DNA from: Hyphomicrobiaceae bacterium
Lineage (GTDB): Bacteria > Pseudomonadota > Alphaproteobacteria > Rhizobiales > Hyphomicrobiaceae
Assembly: GCA_021775735.1 (NCBI GenBank)
Contig: JAJFHG010000038.1
Location: 40,213 to 104,212 of the forward strand
Length of the DNA: 64,000 nucleotides
Direction of reading: 5' to 3'
A program made the position numbers and the translations under genes. Of this stretch, positions 46,406 to 55,489 are shown one piece after another (positions within the stretch are counted from its first letter, which is position 1; each line of letters begins with the position of its first letter). A model generated the notes under the pieces. That model did no database searches. It was not told the origin of the DNA and saw only the letters and a list, made by a program, of their open reading frames with translations.

Positions 46406-47791
46406 CTATTTAGAATGGGCTTTCTCCTCGAGACCAAATCGTTTGATGAGCCGATATGTGTTGCGCTCACTAACACCCAGGATGCTTGCGATACGACCGC
46501 GGTGACCGCGGTGTTTACCAAGTAGCCTCGATAGATAGATCTGCTTTATTTCGTCAAGAGTTGGCTCATGGTCGAAACATAGTTCGCATCCGTTTTGAGC
46601 AGTCACCTGGCCGGTTGTTGTTTTGTTGTGAGAAGGTAGAGCAAGGTCGAGCAATTCAATGATCGGTCTGTCCCCTGAGACAAGAATTGCCCGTTCAATA
46701 ACGTTTCTCAGTTCTCGAACATTGCCAGGCCAACCGTATTCGCAAAGAGCTTCACGAGCCGACTCCGACAACTTCTTAGTCATTCCTCGCTGAAAGGTTC
46801 TAGAGTTTAAGAAGTGCTCGGCGAGGACCGGAATATCCTCACTGCGTTCGCGAAGGGGTGGAACATGAATAACTACGGCAGCAAGACGATAGTAAAGATC
46901 GCGGCGAAACCCACCATCCTCACTAAAAGCTTTCAAATCTCGATTTGTTGCCGCCAAGAACCTGCTGTCGCTTGTCAAATTCTGCGTACCACCTAGACGT
47001 CTGAATTCTCCTGTTTCAAGAACTCGAAGTAATTTAGCCTGCAGCGTCGGGGGCAACTCTCCAATCTCATCGAGAAATACCGTCCCGCCTTCTGCGACTT
47101 CAATGAGACCTTGCTTACGTTTATCCGCACCTGTAAACGCTCCTTTCTCATGTCCAAAAAGTTCAGATTCGAAAAGGTTCTCTTGTAACGTACAACAGTC
47201 GACAGGAACGAATGTATTTTTTGAGCGCGCCGATAACTGATGGATACTTTGAGCAACCAGCTCTTTTCCGACACCGCTTTCCCCGCATATCAAAACAGTT
47301 GCATCACTTGGCGCCACCAATTCAATGAGCTTTTCGAGTTTTTTAAAGGCATCACTGGAACCGATCATGTTGCGGGCAACGCGGCCTGTTAATTGGTTGT
47401 TGCAATACTCATACTTACGCCTGAGCGAGTCCGCCATGAGGGCGCGAGTAATTGCAAGTTCTAGTTCTGCAGGATTGACCGGTTTAACAAGATATTCTGC
47501 AGCCCCACTCCGCATAGCGGTCACAGCATGTTTGATGGAGCCAAAAGCCGTTAGCACAATGACCGGGCACTGCGCCGAAAGCTTTGGAAGGCATTCAAGT
47601 CCATCAGCATCGGGAAGGCGTATGTCCAAGAGTATGAGAGAGGGGTCCTGCCGGTTTAGTGCTTCTTTTGCCTGTTCCCAGGAGAACGCGGGCGTAACAT
47701 TGTAGCCCAATGCCTCAAGTTGATCTGAGATAAGCCTAGACAGGGTCTGATCATCTTCGACCAGTAGGATATGCTTATTTCGGTTGGTCAT
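46406..47791 (-). CDS. Sigma-54-dependent response regulator (NtrC family)
   Basis: The protein has 461 residues. The receiver has acidic LLVEDDQ, phosphoacceptor LILLDIRLPDADG and switch YLVKPVNP. The AAA+ domain has Walker A GESGVGKE and the sigma-54 contact loop GAFTGA, plus a Walker B region VFLDEIGELP. A Fis-type helix-turn-helix ends it (ASILGVSERNTYRLIKRFG). It is an enhancer-binding activator that remodels sigma-54 polymerase when phosphorylated. The start ATG overlaps the stop of the kinase gene (ATGA). The sigma-54 promoter and twin palindromes at the head of this operon (57.77-57.92 kb) are its probable target, which would make the operon self-regulated. Confidence 0.94.
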   Translation of the reverse strand: MTNRNKHILLVEDDQTLSRLISDQLEALGYNVTPAFSWEQAKEALNRQDPSLILLDIRLPDADGLECLPKLSAQCPVIVLTAFGSIKHAVTAMRSGAAEYLVKPVNPAELELAITRALMADSLRRKYEYCNNQLTGRVARNMIGSSDAFKKLEKLIELVAPSDATVLICGESGVGKELVAQSIHQLSARSKNTFVPVDCCTLQENLFESELFGHEKGAFTGADKRKQGLIEVAEGGTVFLDEIGELPPTLQAKLLRVLETGEFRRLGGTQNLTSDSRFLAATNRDLKAFSEDGGFRRDLYYRLAAVVIHVPPLRERSEDIPVLAEHFLNSRTFQRGMTKKLSESAREALCEYGWPGNVRELRNVIERAILVSGDRPIIELLDLALPSHNKTTTGQVTAQNGCELCFDHEPTLDEIKQIYLSRLLGKHRGHRGRIASILGVSERNTYRLIKRFGLEEKAHSK

Positions 47792-49677
47792 GCCACCTCC
47801 ATCGTGACTTCCGCCCACGGTAGGCTAACTGTAAAATTAGACCCTTCGTCAACCTTGCTTGTCACCGCAATATGTCCTTTGTGACGTCGCAAAATCTCTC
47901 TGCAGATTGGCAGACCAAGTCCGGTGCCATCGACGACGTCCGCCCGTCGACTCCAAAATGGCTGGAAGACACGCTGCAAATCACGATCGGCAATTCCGAC
48001 ACCTGTGTCGACAAACTGGAGCACGACGTTTTCTTCGTGGATCTTACCGGTAATTCTTAGCTTGCCCCCTCCCGGCATCGCATGAAATGCATTTTGAATT
48101 AAGTTGAGAACTAACATTCTCATATCGCTGTCAGTCGCAATCACACGCAAAGAACCTTGCAGATCAAGTTGAATACTTGTGTTCACGAGCTCAGCTTCCG
48201 CACTCAAAAGAGAAACCACTTCCGGTATGATCACTTCAAGTGACACCAATTCAGGCAGCATGGCTGGTGCGGCACTGAGCTTTAGCAACCGGTCCGTCAC
48301 CTGAATGCAGCGATCAATTTCATGATCCATAAGCTCAAGGTGATCTCCGAAACTCCGTTTATATTCACCAGGAGATTTGCCATGCATTGCCTGCAAACTC
48401 AGGTGCATTGAAGACAGCGGATTGCGAATTTCGTGGGCAACGCCTGCTGCAAGGTGTCCAATTTCAGAAAGACGCTGCTCATGAGAATGGTGGATGTCAC
48501 GATCAAGATCACGTATGGCTTCAACAATACAAAAATCATGCTTCCCATTGCGGGTAACTTCCAGCGGGGCCGCAGAAACTTCAACCAGAAGTTCACATCC
48601 ATCTTTGCGTTTATGCGTGTGTCTACAGGTGATGGGATCGCTTTCTTTTGACAGCTCCATAAGCGGACAGGTAACAAGTGTCGAAGCGCATGGTTCATTT
48701 CGATTATGGCTTGACGAAAAGCATGGTCTGTCGACCACCTGATCGGCATCCAAACCTTGCTGCTCTAAAAACGCCTTGTTGGCTTTGATGACTTTGAAAT
48801 CATCCCCAATGACACGAATCCCATCGGGCACGGCGTCGATTACAGACTGGAGAAAATCTTCTCGTCGCTCTAATTCCGCCTGGTGTGCAACAATACGACT
48901 ACTCATTGCGCGAAACGTTTGCCCAAGATCAGAGAGCTCATCGCTTCCACCACTTTCCAACTCGACGTCAACATTGCCTTCGGAAAGTTCTATGCTCGCT
49001 TTCTTTAGCGCACCAATAGGTTGCAGGACTGATCTGCGAATGACCCAGCCAATCGCGGCCATGCCAGCAAGTAAGACTATTGCACCTGAACCCGTGAGCG
49101 CGGCGGCCATTGACCAAGCATCACGTTGCACTTCTTTCGCATCATAATCGACAACAAGGATACCGTTGACGGGATTATCAGCCACCTCACCATGGCACTG
49201 AGTGCAATGCTTCTTGTTGGGAACAGGATTTACGCTACGTAGAACGGCACCAAACATTGGATCGCTGACGAAGGTAATGGATGTTTTGCCACCGACTTTG
49301 ACATTGCAGCCTTGGCAAAACTCGTCCGCATGGAGCGCAAACTGTCGCCCAACATGGGTGGCGGGCGCGGCGAAACGCACTTCTCCCTTCGGAGTCAGGA
49401 TCATGACGCTGTTTACCGATGTTTTTTGGCCGAGGCGTTCGACAATTCCCTGAAGGCCTTTCAGGTCTCGCTTCAGCATGGCATTTTCGAGCGCCACCTG
49501 AAGCAGGCTGTTGATCTCAGCTGACGTTGTCGCCCGCTCAGAGATCAATCGGTCCCGGTAATGGGCAACAAAGAGAATAAGAAAAGCCAAAGACAATGCT
49601 GTGACAGTTGCCGTTAGGGCAAAAAATAATTTGCGCGACAGGCGGTCTTCTATCCACGTCTTTATTGGTTTAATCAT
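47788..49677 (-). CDS. Sensor histidine kinase with haem-c-type periplasmic domain
   Basis: The protein has 629 residues. TM1 (~18-40) and TM2 (~190-213) flank a periplasmic sensor that carries CTQCH at 158-162, a classic haem c attachment motif, and a second pair FCQGC at 120-124. A HAMP domain follows, then a PAS domain (~270-390) with several cysteines (RPCFSSSHNRNEPC, TLVTCPL), a HisKA domain with His in GVAHEIRNPLSS, and an ATPase domain (DTGVGIADRD, GTGLGLPICR). It likely senses redox state or a gas through haem and phosphorylates the NtrC protein encoded next. Overlaps of four bases at both ends show tight coupling in the operon. Confidence 0.92.
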   Translation of the reverse strand: MIKPIKTWIEDRLSRKLFFALTATVTALSLAFLILFVAHYRDRLISERATTSAEINSLLQVALENAMLKRDLKGLQGIVERLGQKTSVNSVMILTPKGEVRFAAPATHVGRQFALHADEFCQGCNVKVGGKTSITFVSDPMFGAVLRSVNPVPNKKHCTQCHGEVADNPVNGILVVDYDAKEVQRDAWSMAAALTGSGAIVLLAGMAAIGWVIRRSVLQPIGALKKASIELSEGNVDVELESGGSDELSDLGQTFRAMSSRIVAHQAELERREDFLQSVIDAVPDGIRVIGDDFKVIKANKAFLEQQGLDADQVVDRPCFSSSHNRNEPCASTLVTCPLMELSKESDPITCRHTHKRKDGCELLVEVSAAPLEVTRNGKHDFCIVEAIRDLDRDIHHSHEQRLSEIGHLAAGVAHEIRNPLSSMHLSLQAMHGKSPGEYKRSFGDHLELMDHEIDRCIQVTDRLLKLSAAPAMLPELVSLEVIIPEVVSLLSAEAELVNTSIQLDLQGSLRVIATDSDMRMLVLNLIQNAFHAMPGGGKLRITGKIHEENVVLQFVDTGVGIADRDLQRVFQPFWSRRADVVDGTGLGLPICREILRRHKGHIAVTSKVDEGSNFTVSLPWAEVTMEVA

Positions 49678-50150
49678 CGTTCAATCAAACGAACTAGCAA
49701 CTTCTCTTGTGGCACAGCAGTAGGCTCTATCCAGGCGACACGGTCGCAGCCCTTGGGTGCATCACTGCAGAAAATTGAGAGAGGGATCAGTACTGGATTG
49801 TGGCTAGTCTCTGTAACAAAGTGAGAAAGCCAACTGAGCCGCTCATGCTCTTGCTTGACCGCCAGCAACGCCTCAACGTTGTGTAGAACTATTCCACCCT
49901 TCGCACGAGCTTCCTCCATAAGGCATTCTAGTCGGTCCAGCGTTAATTTCCCGGCGTGCGCACCCATAGGCGCCATGTACGTCGCTCGGAAATCACAAAA
50001 CGCCAGATCGAATTCCTTAGCAATTAACCGCACAGCGCCTGGACGATAGGTCTGCAGGGCTACGAGAAAATTGCCGCGACACTCGTGAACCCACAACATT
50101 TCTGCAATGGGAGACATCCAGCCTTGGAGAACTGACGGTACACTTGTCAT
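49674..50150 (-). CDS. Orphan protein between polyferredoxin and kinase
   Basis: The protein has 158 residues. I do not recognise the family. It has no signal peptide or membrane helix. A central stretch (HAGKLTLDRLECLMEEARAK, then GGIVLHNVEAL) and a C-terminal LIPLSIFCSDAP look like an alpha/beta fold, perhaps a degenerate NTPase. Both ends overlap the neighbours by four bases (ATGA), so it is translated together with the polyferredoxin and the kinase. It may tie the redox proteins to the two-component system. Confidence 0.7.
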   Translation of the reverse strand: MTSVPSVLQGWMSPIAEMLWVHECRGNFLVALQTYRPGAVRLIAKEFDLAFCDFRATYMAPMGAHAGKLTLDRLECLMEEARAKGGIVLHNVEALLAVKQEHERLSWLSHFVTETSHNPVLIPLSIFCSDAPKGCDRVAWIEPTAVPQEKLLVRLIER

Positions 50151-51208
50151 TTAAGCACCTGAAACAGGTTCTGGTGGTGACATTTTGCGGCGCAGATCCG
50201 GCATAGACCATTGCCAGATGCTGTTTGCCCAGTCTGATAGCCAGTCTGATAGTAAGTACTCCCACAAGCTTCACATTGACTTAGAACAAGCGAAATGGGT
50301 GTTGGAGAGGGATGAGCCCAACGGTTAAGGCTCAAAGCGTCAACATCGCACACATCAACGCACAATCTGCACCCTGTACAGCCGAGAGCATCAACCTCAT
50401 ATTGGAAATGGGACTCAGCCGTGCGCGTTAAACGAATTACTCCATGTGGGCACATTTCAACGCAGGCCCCACAGGCATTACAGCTATCGGCATCAATCTG
50501 CGGGACCCATGGAGTCAGTTTTGCGTTCTCACCAGATGGCAGGTAGGCACCTGGTGCAGCGACATCGGTGCCTTCCATATCGACCTCAGATCGGGCGGGA
50601 TCGACCGACTGCCAAATGGAACGAAACAACCCACGACGGCTCATCCGCGAGGCTTCATCTCGCTTCTCTCGCCATGTAGATGGTTCCAGCTCACGGACCT
50701 CAAAGCCTTCAATGTCACGATCGCTAAGAAGTCGCAGGAGATCACCCAAATGACCGTCAAGACTTGTCGTCGCCGTGCGTGAACACTGTACGCAATCCGG
50801 CTTTGCAATGTGAAGGCACCGCACGCCACGAGAATAAAGTTGCGCTAAGGTTCTAAGCCCAATTGCATGTAGACAAGATACATGTCCAAGCTCGTTGGCT
50901 TCCGCCACGTGATCACAAACAGCAAATGCCGATGGGTGCTCGGATGCAGTTGTTACCAGGGGCTTGACCGCACATTCAATTGCGACGGCTTTCTCAGGGC
51001 AAGCCGAAACGCACAGGCCGCATCGATCGCAAGAGTCATCATCGAGATCAAGTCCTGTTTTGGTTAGTGTCCATGCCAAACGTGGGCAGGCGTCTATACA
51101 AACTTCGCAGCTTGAAAATGGACTGAGATCACGAACGCATCGTTCAGACAATACAACCGGAGACGACGCAATCGATTCTGAAGCTTGACGATCATTGACC
51201 GTTGTCAA
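50147..51208 (-). CDS. Polyferredoxin-type 4Fe-4S protein
   Basis: The protein has 353 residues. Cys motifs in order are CEVCIDACP with a nearby upstream Cys, CDRCGLCVSACP, a middle region with scattered Cys, CNACGACVEMCP, CTGCRLCVDVCD, and a C-terminal zinc-ribbon-like CEACG with CRICAAKC. At least four [4Fe-4S] clusters are possible. No Tat signal is seen, so it is cytoplasmic. It may move electrons for enzyme maturation or sensing. The start is TTG at 51208, with GAGAGGA eight bases upstream; no ATG occurs in frame for over 200 codons. It follows the TorD-like gene by 80 bases. Confidence 0.85.
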   Translation of the reverse strand: MTTVNDRQASESIASSPVVLSERCVRDLSPFSSCEVCIDACPRLAWTLTKTGLDLDDDSCDRCGLCVSACPEKAVAIECAVKPLVTTASEHPSAFAVCDHVAEANELGHVSCLHAIGLRTLAQLYSRGVRCLHIAKPDCVQCSRTATTSLDGHLGDLLRLLSDRDIEGFEVRELEPSTWREKRDEASRMSRRGLFRSIWQSVDPARSEVDMEGTDVAAPGAYLPSGENAKLTPWVPQIDADSCNACGACVEMCPHGVIRLTRTAESHFQYEVDALGCTGCRLCVDVCDVDALSLNRWAHPSPTPISLVLSQCEACGSTYYQTGYQTGQTASGNGLCRICAAKCHHQNLFQVLK

Positions 51209-51288
51209 AATTGAATCCTCTCAGCGCTTTCCTGCCTGACAGTTATTCCATCATCGAAGGTTCCGACCACGTTCACAGGCACAAAGAG

Positions 51289-52038
51289 TCACCAACTCGG
51301 GGCAATGCCGGGCACAAAGGGCTGTTCTTCTTCTTCACCGCCCTGATTTGGCGAGGATGGAGACTGTTCATCTTCCTTCGCTGGCCGTGGTACATCCACC
51401 CATGTCGCGAGCTGATCTCGAAGGTCATCCAAGTAACCATCGGTCATTGTTACAAGGGCAGCATAGTATGGTGTCTGGCAGCGACTGGCGACGCGCTCCG
51501 CGAATGCGCCAAACCACTTCATAATGTGGTTGTCCATAAAGCGTGCGGCCTCTTTGAGGTTGTCATAACAATCTGTCTCTCCAAACAAATGGCTAAGAAA
51601 CTGAAGTTGCAAAACCAGGTGGTCATCAGATCGTTTTTGGCGATCCGATGCTGCCAGACCATGACGCCGGTACTCTTCGGCGATGGCGAACATCGGCGCC
51701 TGCCTCTCAAGACCATCCTTATCCAGCCACGGAGATTCCGTCGGAGGTGCGCGATACGTGTGAATGAGATAAATGTTTGCAAAGTCTACGGCCAGTTGAT
51801 CGCACTCTGCCTCACTAACCGGCGATGAAAATGCACTCAATGCAGCGCTCATCACGTCCATACCTTGCAGGCTGGTCTTAGAGGACAGTCTGAGACCGAA
51901 CCAGTCTTTGACCGGTATTTTGCGCAAGTCTTCAATAAGCGCAAACTGCGGTTCGCAATCATGAAGCACTGCAAGGATGCTCAGATCGCTCGACACCAAC
52001 GAGCCAAATAACTTTCGTGTATCACTAATTTCCGTCAT
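51289..52038 (-). CDS. TorD/DmsD-family chaperone
   Basis: The protein has 249 residues, all-helical in pattern. TorD-type features include AVDFANIYLIHTYRAPPTES (the Y-x-x-L and P-x-E/ S pattern), then EEYRRHGL and HLVLQLQFLSHLF. A long acidic tail (EDEQSPSSPNQGGEEEEQ) is unusual. Such chaperones bind the Tat signal of the molybdoenzyme and help insert the cofactor. The client is surely the DmsA-type protein encoded upstream in the same operon. Confidence 0.8.
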   Translation of the reverse strand: MTEISDTRKLFGSLVSSDLSILAVLHDCEPQFALIEDLRKIPVKDWFGLRLSSKTSLQGMDVMSAALSAFSSPVSEAECDQLAVDFANIYLIHTYRAPPTESPWLDKDGLERQAPMFAIAEEYRRHGLAASDRQKRSDDHLVLQLQFLSHLFGETDCYDNLKEAARFMDNHIMKWFGAFAERVASRCQTPYYAALVTMTDGYLDDLRDQLATWVDVPRPAKEDEQSPSSPNQGGEEEEQPFVPGIAPSW

Positions 52039-52076
52039 TTTGATATTACCTGGAAAATATCGAGGATAGCTCGTCT

Positions 52077-52748
52077 TCAGTCGCCCTCAACTGATCCTTT
52101 GCTGTGCGCAATGAATGCAATTGACGGGTTCGTAAGATCGGGATTCGCCATATTTTTTACCTGACGCACGACAGCTTCGCCCTCGTGACGCGCCGTCGTT
52201 TTCTGGCTACCGTCTACGAGCTTATCGATAGGTCCGATATCCAACACACGCATCATGCAAGCCATCACACAATACGGCTTGCGACCAGCATCAATCTCGT
52301 CAACGCACATGTTGCATTTAGAAACGATGTTCTGCTCGGGAATAAACTGAGGGGCACCGAACGGGCAGGCCGCTTCACAGCGGCGGCAGCCAATGCACAA
52401 TGACGAATCTATATCAACAATGCCGTCATTTTTACGTTTGAATATTGCACCTGTAGGACACGTAGGAAGACACGCTGGCTCGGCACAGTGGTTGCAGGAC
52501 ATATTGACTTTATAGGCGTACACATCCGGATACGTTCCCCCCTCCACGTACATGACACGCCGAAACCGCGGGCCGGGTGGCAGTCCATTCTTGTCTTTGC
52601 ACGCCATCTCACATGCGCGACAGCCAATGCAGTCGACATTATGATGTATGAATCCCAACTGCACGTCAGGAACAACCGGTTCATAACCCTCGCGCTTAAC
52701 ACGCTTTACCGCTTCCTTAATTTTAGCTTTATCAATTTTTTGAACCAT
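52077..52748 (-). CDS. DmsB-like 4Fe-4S subunit
   Basis: The protein has 223 residues with four ferredoxin-type clusters: CIGCRACEMACKDKNG, CNHCAEPACLPTCPTGAI, CIGCRRCEAACPFGAP and CNMCVDEIDAGRKPYCVMAC. This is the standard electron-transfer subunit of DMSO-reductase-type enzymes. The third motif keeps Cys, unlike DmsB, where Trp or others can occur. No signal of its own is present, so it is probably exported together with the catalytic subunit. I prefer the ATG at 52748 over a longer frame overlapping the catalytic gene. It lies 20 bases after that gene. Confidence 0.9.
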   Translation of the reverse strand: MVQKIDKAKIKEAVKRVKREGYEPVVPDVQLGFIHHNVDCIGCRACEMACKDKNGLPPGPRFRRVMYVEGGTYPDVYAYKVNMSCNHCAEPACLPTCPTGAIFKRKNDGIVDIDSSLCIGCRRCEAACPFGAPQFIPEQNIVSKCNMCVDEIDAGRKPYCVMACMMRVLDIGPIDKLVDGSQKTTARHEGEAVVRQVKNMANPDLTNPSIAFIAHSKGSVEGD

Positions 52749-52768
52749 GGCTATTGTCCCCAAAAGAA

Positions 52769-55357
52769 TTACAATTCGCGCCGGAAGACATGAGAGCGTG
52801 ACGTTGCAAGCTTGTCCCAACCAGGTCGGTGCTCAAGGTCGCTTTTGCGAATATCGGCAAGCACGGTGTTGTAGGCGAAAGCACCTGCAGGACTTGGTTC
52901 ATCGAGCGTCAAGAAGTCTGGATTGCCAGACCGATCAATACCGTCCTTGTCCAAATCCATCCATGACCCTTCGTGAAGAACAAGAACACCGGGCATACAG
53001 CGTTCCGTCACGTATACCGGCACAACGCACGTACCTCGATCGTTAAAAACTTCAACGGTATCGCCGGTTTTGATTCCCAGCCTCTTCGCGTCTGCTGCGT
53101 TTATCGTGACCTCCTGCTCGTAGGTTTCACGAAGCCAGGGAATATTGTTGAAGATGGAATGCGTACGGTGACGCGGGTGGGGTGAGATGAGATGGAAGGG
53201 ATGGCGTTCGGTTTTTTTGCTGTTGAGGCTTTCCCAAGGTTCGATCCACTTGGGGATTGCAGGAATCTCATAGCCGTAGGCTGTCTTTTTCCAGTCGGTA
53301 ATCCCGGCGAGTTGTTGCGAAAAGATCTCGATGCGCCCCGATGGGGTGGAGAATGGAATTCCCTCTTCGATGTTGCGTTGAAAGGCAACGTGCGGGCGGT
53401 CCAGCTTGAACTTATAAACGCCGCGCTTTTTGAATTCCTCCCAGGTCATTGTGACATGCTGGTGATGCATGACCCGATCATTCCACCATGTCGTTAAATA
53501 TGCTTCGTCGACGTCGTCATTGTGCTCGAAATAATCTCGCGTCGAACGTGGATTGTATTTCTCACCAAAACCGAGGCGGTAAGCAAGCTCGGTGAATACC
53601 TGAAAATCCGTCTTTGATTCACCCAGGGGCTCGATCACTTTTGGACGATGAATGTAATAGTGACCCTTGTACCAAGGTAGCGCTGCATCGTGGCGCTCAA
53701 AATGCGTTGCGATGGGCAATAGATAGTCTGCCCAGATGCCTGTTGGAGTGATCGTTGAGTCCATACAAACGAGAAGGCTCTCTTTTTCACCTTCAGCTTC
53801 CAGTTTTCTTAGCGCTTTTATTTCCTTGTTAATGTTGGTGAGTTGGTTGAGCCAATCGGAACCTTGCCAGAATATGCCCCTGATATTGGGAATAACACCA
53901 TCGAGCTTATCGGTCCTTGGCCACAGGCCAAGCTCTTCGCGCTTAATGTCTGGGTAGTTCAAGACAGCATGCGCCCAGCGGTCAGACTTGATGGACGCGA
54001 ACCAAACATTTGAGAACTGATCATAAGGATATGCGACTGCCTCAGCATGCCATGCCTTGCCGACACCTTCCGAACTCCCGCCCAACACGCCGATGTTGCC
54101 AGTCATTGCTTGCAATGCTGCCGCCATGCGATTGAACTGCTCGCCATATGCATTTCGCCCGGGCGACCAGGACGCTTTTAATGCCGCTGGTTTGGTGGTT
54201 GCGTACATTTCCGCCAGCTTCTTGATGTCAGCGGCTTTGACCCCACAAATCGGTTCGGCCCATTCCGGTGTTTTCGGCTGACCGTCGTTGGTCCCTAAGA
54301 TATAGTCTTTGAAGTTCTCACGGTCCTTAGCCCAGTCAGGCATTGTGCCCGCATCAACACCGAGACAGAAGCGGTTGATAAACTCCTGATCATGCCAGTT
54401 GTTGGCGAATATGTGCTGCGCCATACCAGCCAGCATTGCTGCATCGGTATTTGGCTTGATGGGTATCCACCAAGCGTCATAGGCTGCTGCTGAATCTGTA
54501 TACTGCGGGTCGACACAAACGAACTTGCAGCCACGTTGTTTCGCCATGCGCATGTAGTAAAATGTGTTGCCGCCGTGGAACGTGTAGGCTGGGTTCCATC
54601 CCCACATGATCATCAACTTGCAATGGGCAAACGTGTCATCCTCATTACCATCCTCAATGGTTCCAAATGTCATCCGCGATGAAAACGTGGTGCCTTGATA
54701 GGAGGGGACCGACCATGAACTTGTGCGGCAACCGAATATGCCTAGAAAGCGCGAGAGCAGTCCTTCGATTTGATCAGATTTATGCAAAACACCATATGAT
54801 GCGCCAGCATAGGACTGATCAAGCAACGCAGTGGGTCCATACTTTGTTTGCAAGTAGACCATACGCTCCGCGATATCACTGAGCGCTTGATCCCAACTTA
54901 CGCGCTTAAATTTCCCTTCCCCTCGTTTTCCAACCCGTTTCATTGGATATAATAATCGTTCAGGTGAATAGAGTCGGGAACGGTATGAGCGCCCGCGCAG
55001 ACACGCGCGCAATTGTGGCTCAGCCTCGTTGTCTTTGCCGAATTCTCCATCTTTCTGGTAGCGACCGTCATCACTGGATAGCCGCACAATGACATCACCT
55101 TTTTTGTGTGCAACGAGCATGTGACGCGAGCCGCAATTATGCGCGCAACTGGTCACTACTGTTGTTAGGTCGTCGTCGCGCGGGTATGGCTCATAGGCGA
55201 ATGCCTTGGCGTCTTTACTTGTCGCGATTGGCGCTAGTCCGGCCGCACCGACTACAACGGCTCCCGCACCACCCTTCAGAACGCTTCGCCGGTTGGGATT
55301 TAACCCCGACGTCAAAAGCGATTCTCGATCCATTTCAGCTTTCGTTTTTTCGACCAT
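52769..55357 (-). CDS. Tat-exported DmsA-type molybdoenzyme, substrate unknown
   Basis: The protein has 862 residues. The Tat signal is NRRSVLKGG at 22-30 followed by a hydrophobic Ala-rich segment. The cluster-binding region is CAHNCGSRH at 71-79 with Cys119 in RACLRG. In DmsA the third ligand is Cys (CGSRC); here it is His79. The cofactor domains contain LYPMKRVGKRGEGKFKRVSW and a GWNPAYTFHGG stretch like the DMSO-reductase branch. The Mo ligand is probably a Ser in SSWSVPSYQG, judged by position only. It should work in the periplasm as a reductase (or dehydrogenase) with the DmsB-like subunit. No DmsC-type anchor gene is present. AAGGAAT precedes the ATG. Confidence 0.9.
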   Translation of the reverse strand: MVEKTKAEMDRESLLTSGLNPNRRSVLKGGAGAVVVGAAGLAPIATSKDAKAFAYEPYPRDDDLTTVVTSCAHNCGSRHMLVAHKKGDVIVRLSSDDGRYQKDGEFGKDNEAEPQLRACLRGRSYRSRLYSPERLLYPMKRVGKRGEGKFKRVSWDQALSDIAERMVYLQTKYGPTALLDQSYAGASYGVLHKSDQIEGLLSRFLGIFGCRTSSWSVPSYQGTTFSSRMTFGTIEDGNEDDTFAHCKLMIMWGWNPAYTFHGGNTFYYMRMAKQRGCKFVCVDPQYTDSAAAYDAWWIPIKPNTDAAMLAGMAQHIFANNWHDQEFINRFCLGVDAGTMPDWAKDRENFKDYILGTNDGQPKTPEWAEPICGVKAADIKKLAEMYATTKPAALKASWSPGRNAYGEQFNRMAAALQAMTGNIGVLGGSSEGVGKAWHAEAVAYPYDQFSNVWFASIKSDRWAHAVLNYPDIKREELGLWPRTDKLDGVIPNIRGIFWQGSDWLNQLTNINKEIKALRKLEAEGEKESLLVCMDSTITPTGIWADYLLPIATHFERHDAALPWYKGHYYIHRPKVIEPLGESKTDFQVFTELAYRLGFGEKYNPRSTRDYFEHNDDVDEAYLTTWWNDRVMHHQHVTMTWEEFKKRGVYKFKLDRPHVAFQRNIEEGIPFSTPSGRIEIFSQQLAGITDWKKTAYGYEIPAIPKWIEPWESLNSKKTERHPFHLISPHPRHRTHSIFNNIPWLRETYEQEVTINAADAKRLGIKTGDTVEVFNDRGTCVVPVYVTERCMPGVLVLHEGSWMDLDKDGIDRSGNPDFLTLDEPSPAGAFAYNTVLADIRKSDLEHRPGWDKLATSRSHVFRREL

Positions 55358-55489
55358 CGCTTGTATTCCTTGCCAACTCTGTTGTGTTGTCGGACCTCGT
55401 GATCAAAAAACAAAGGAGACTTCGGTCCGCAAAATTTTTGTGCTGCTCGACAATCGTTCCAATCTATGGACGCAATTCAATTACTCCTG

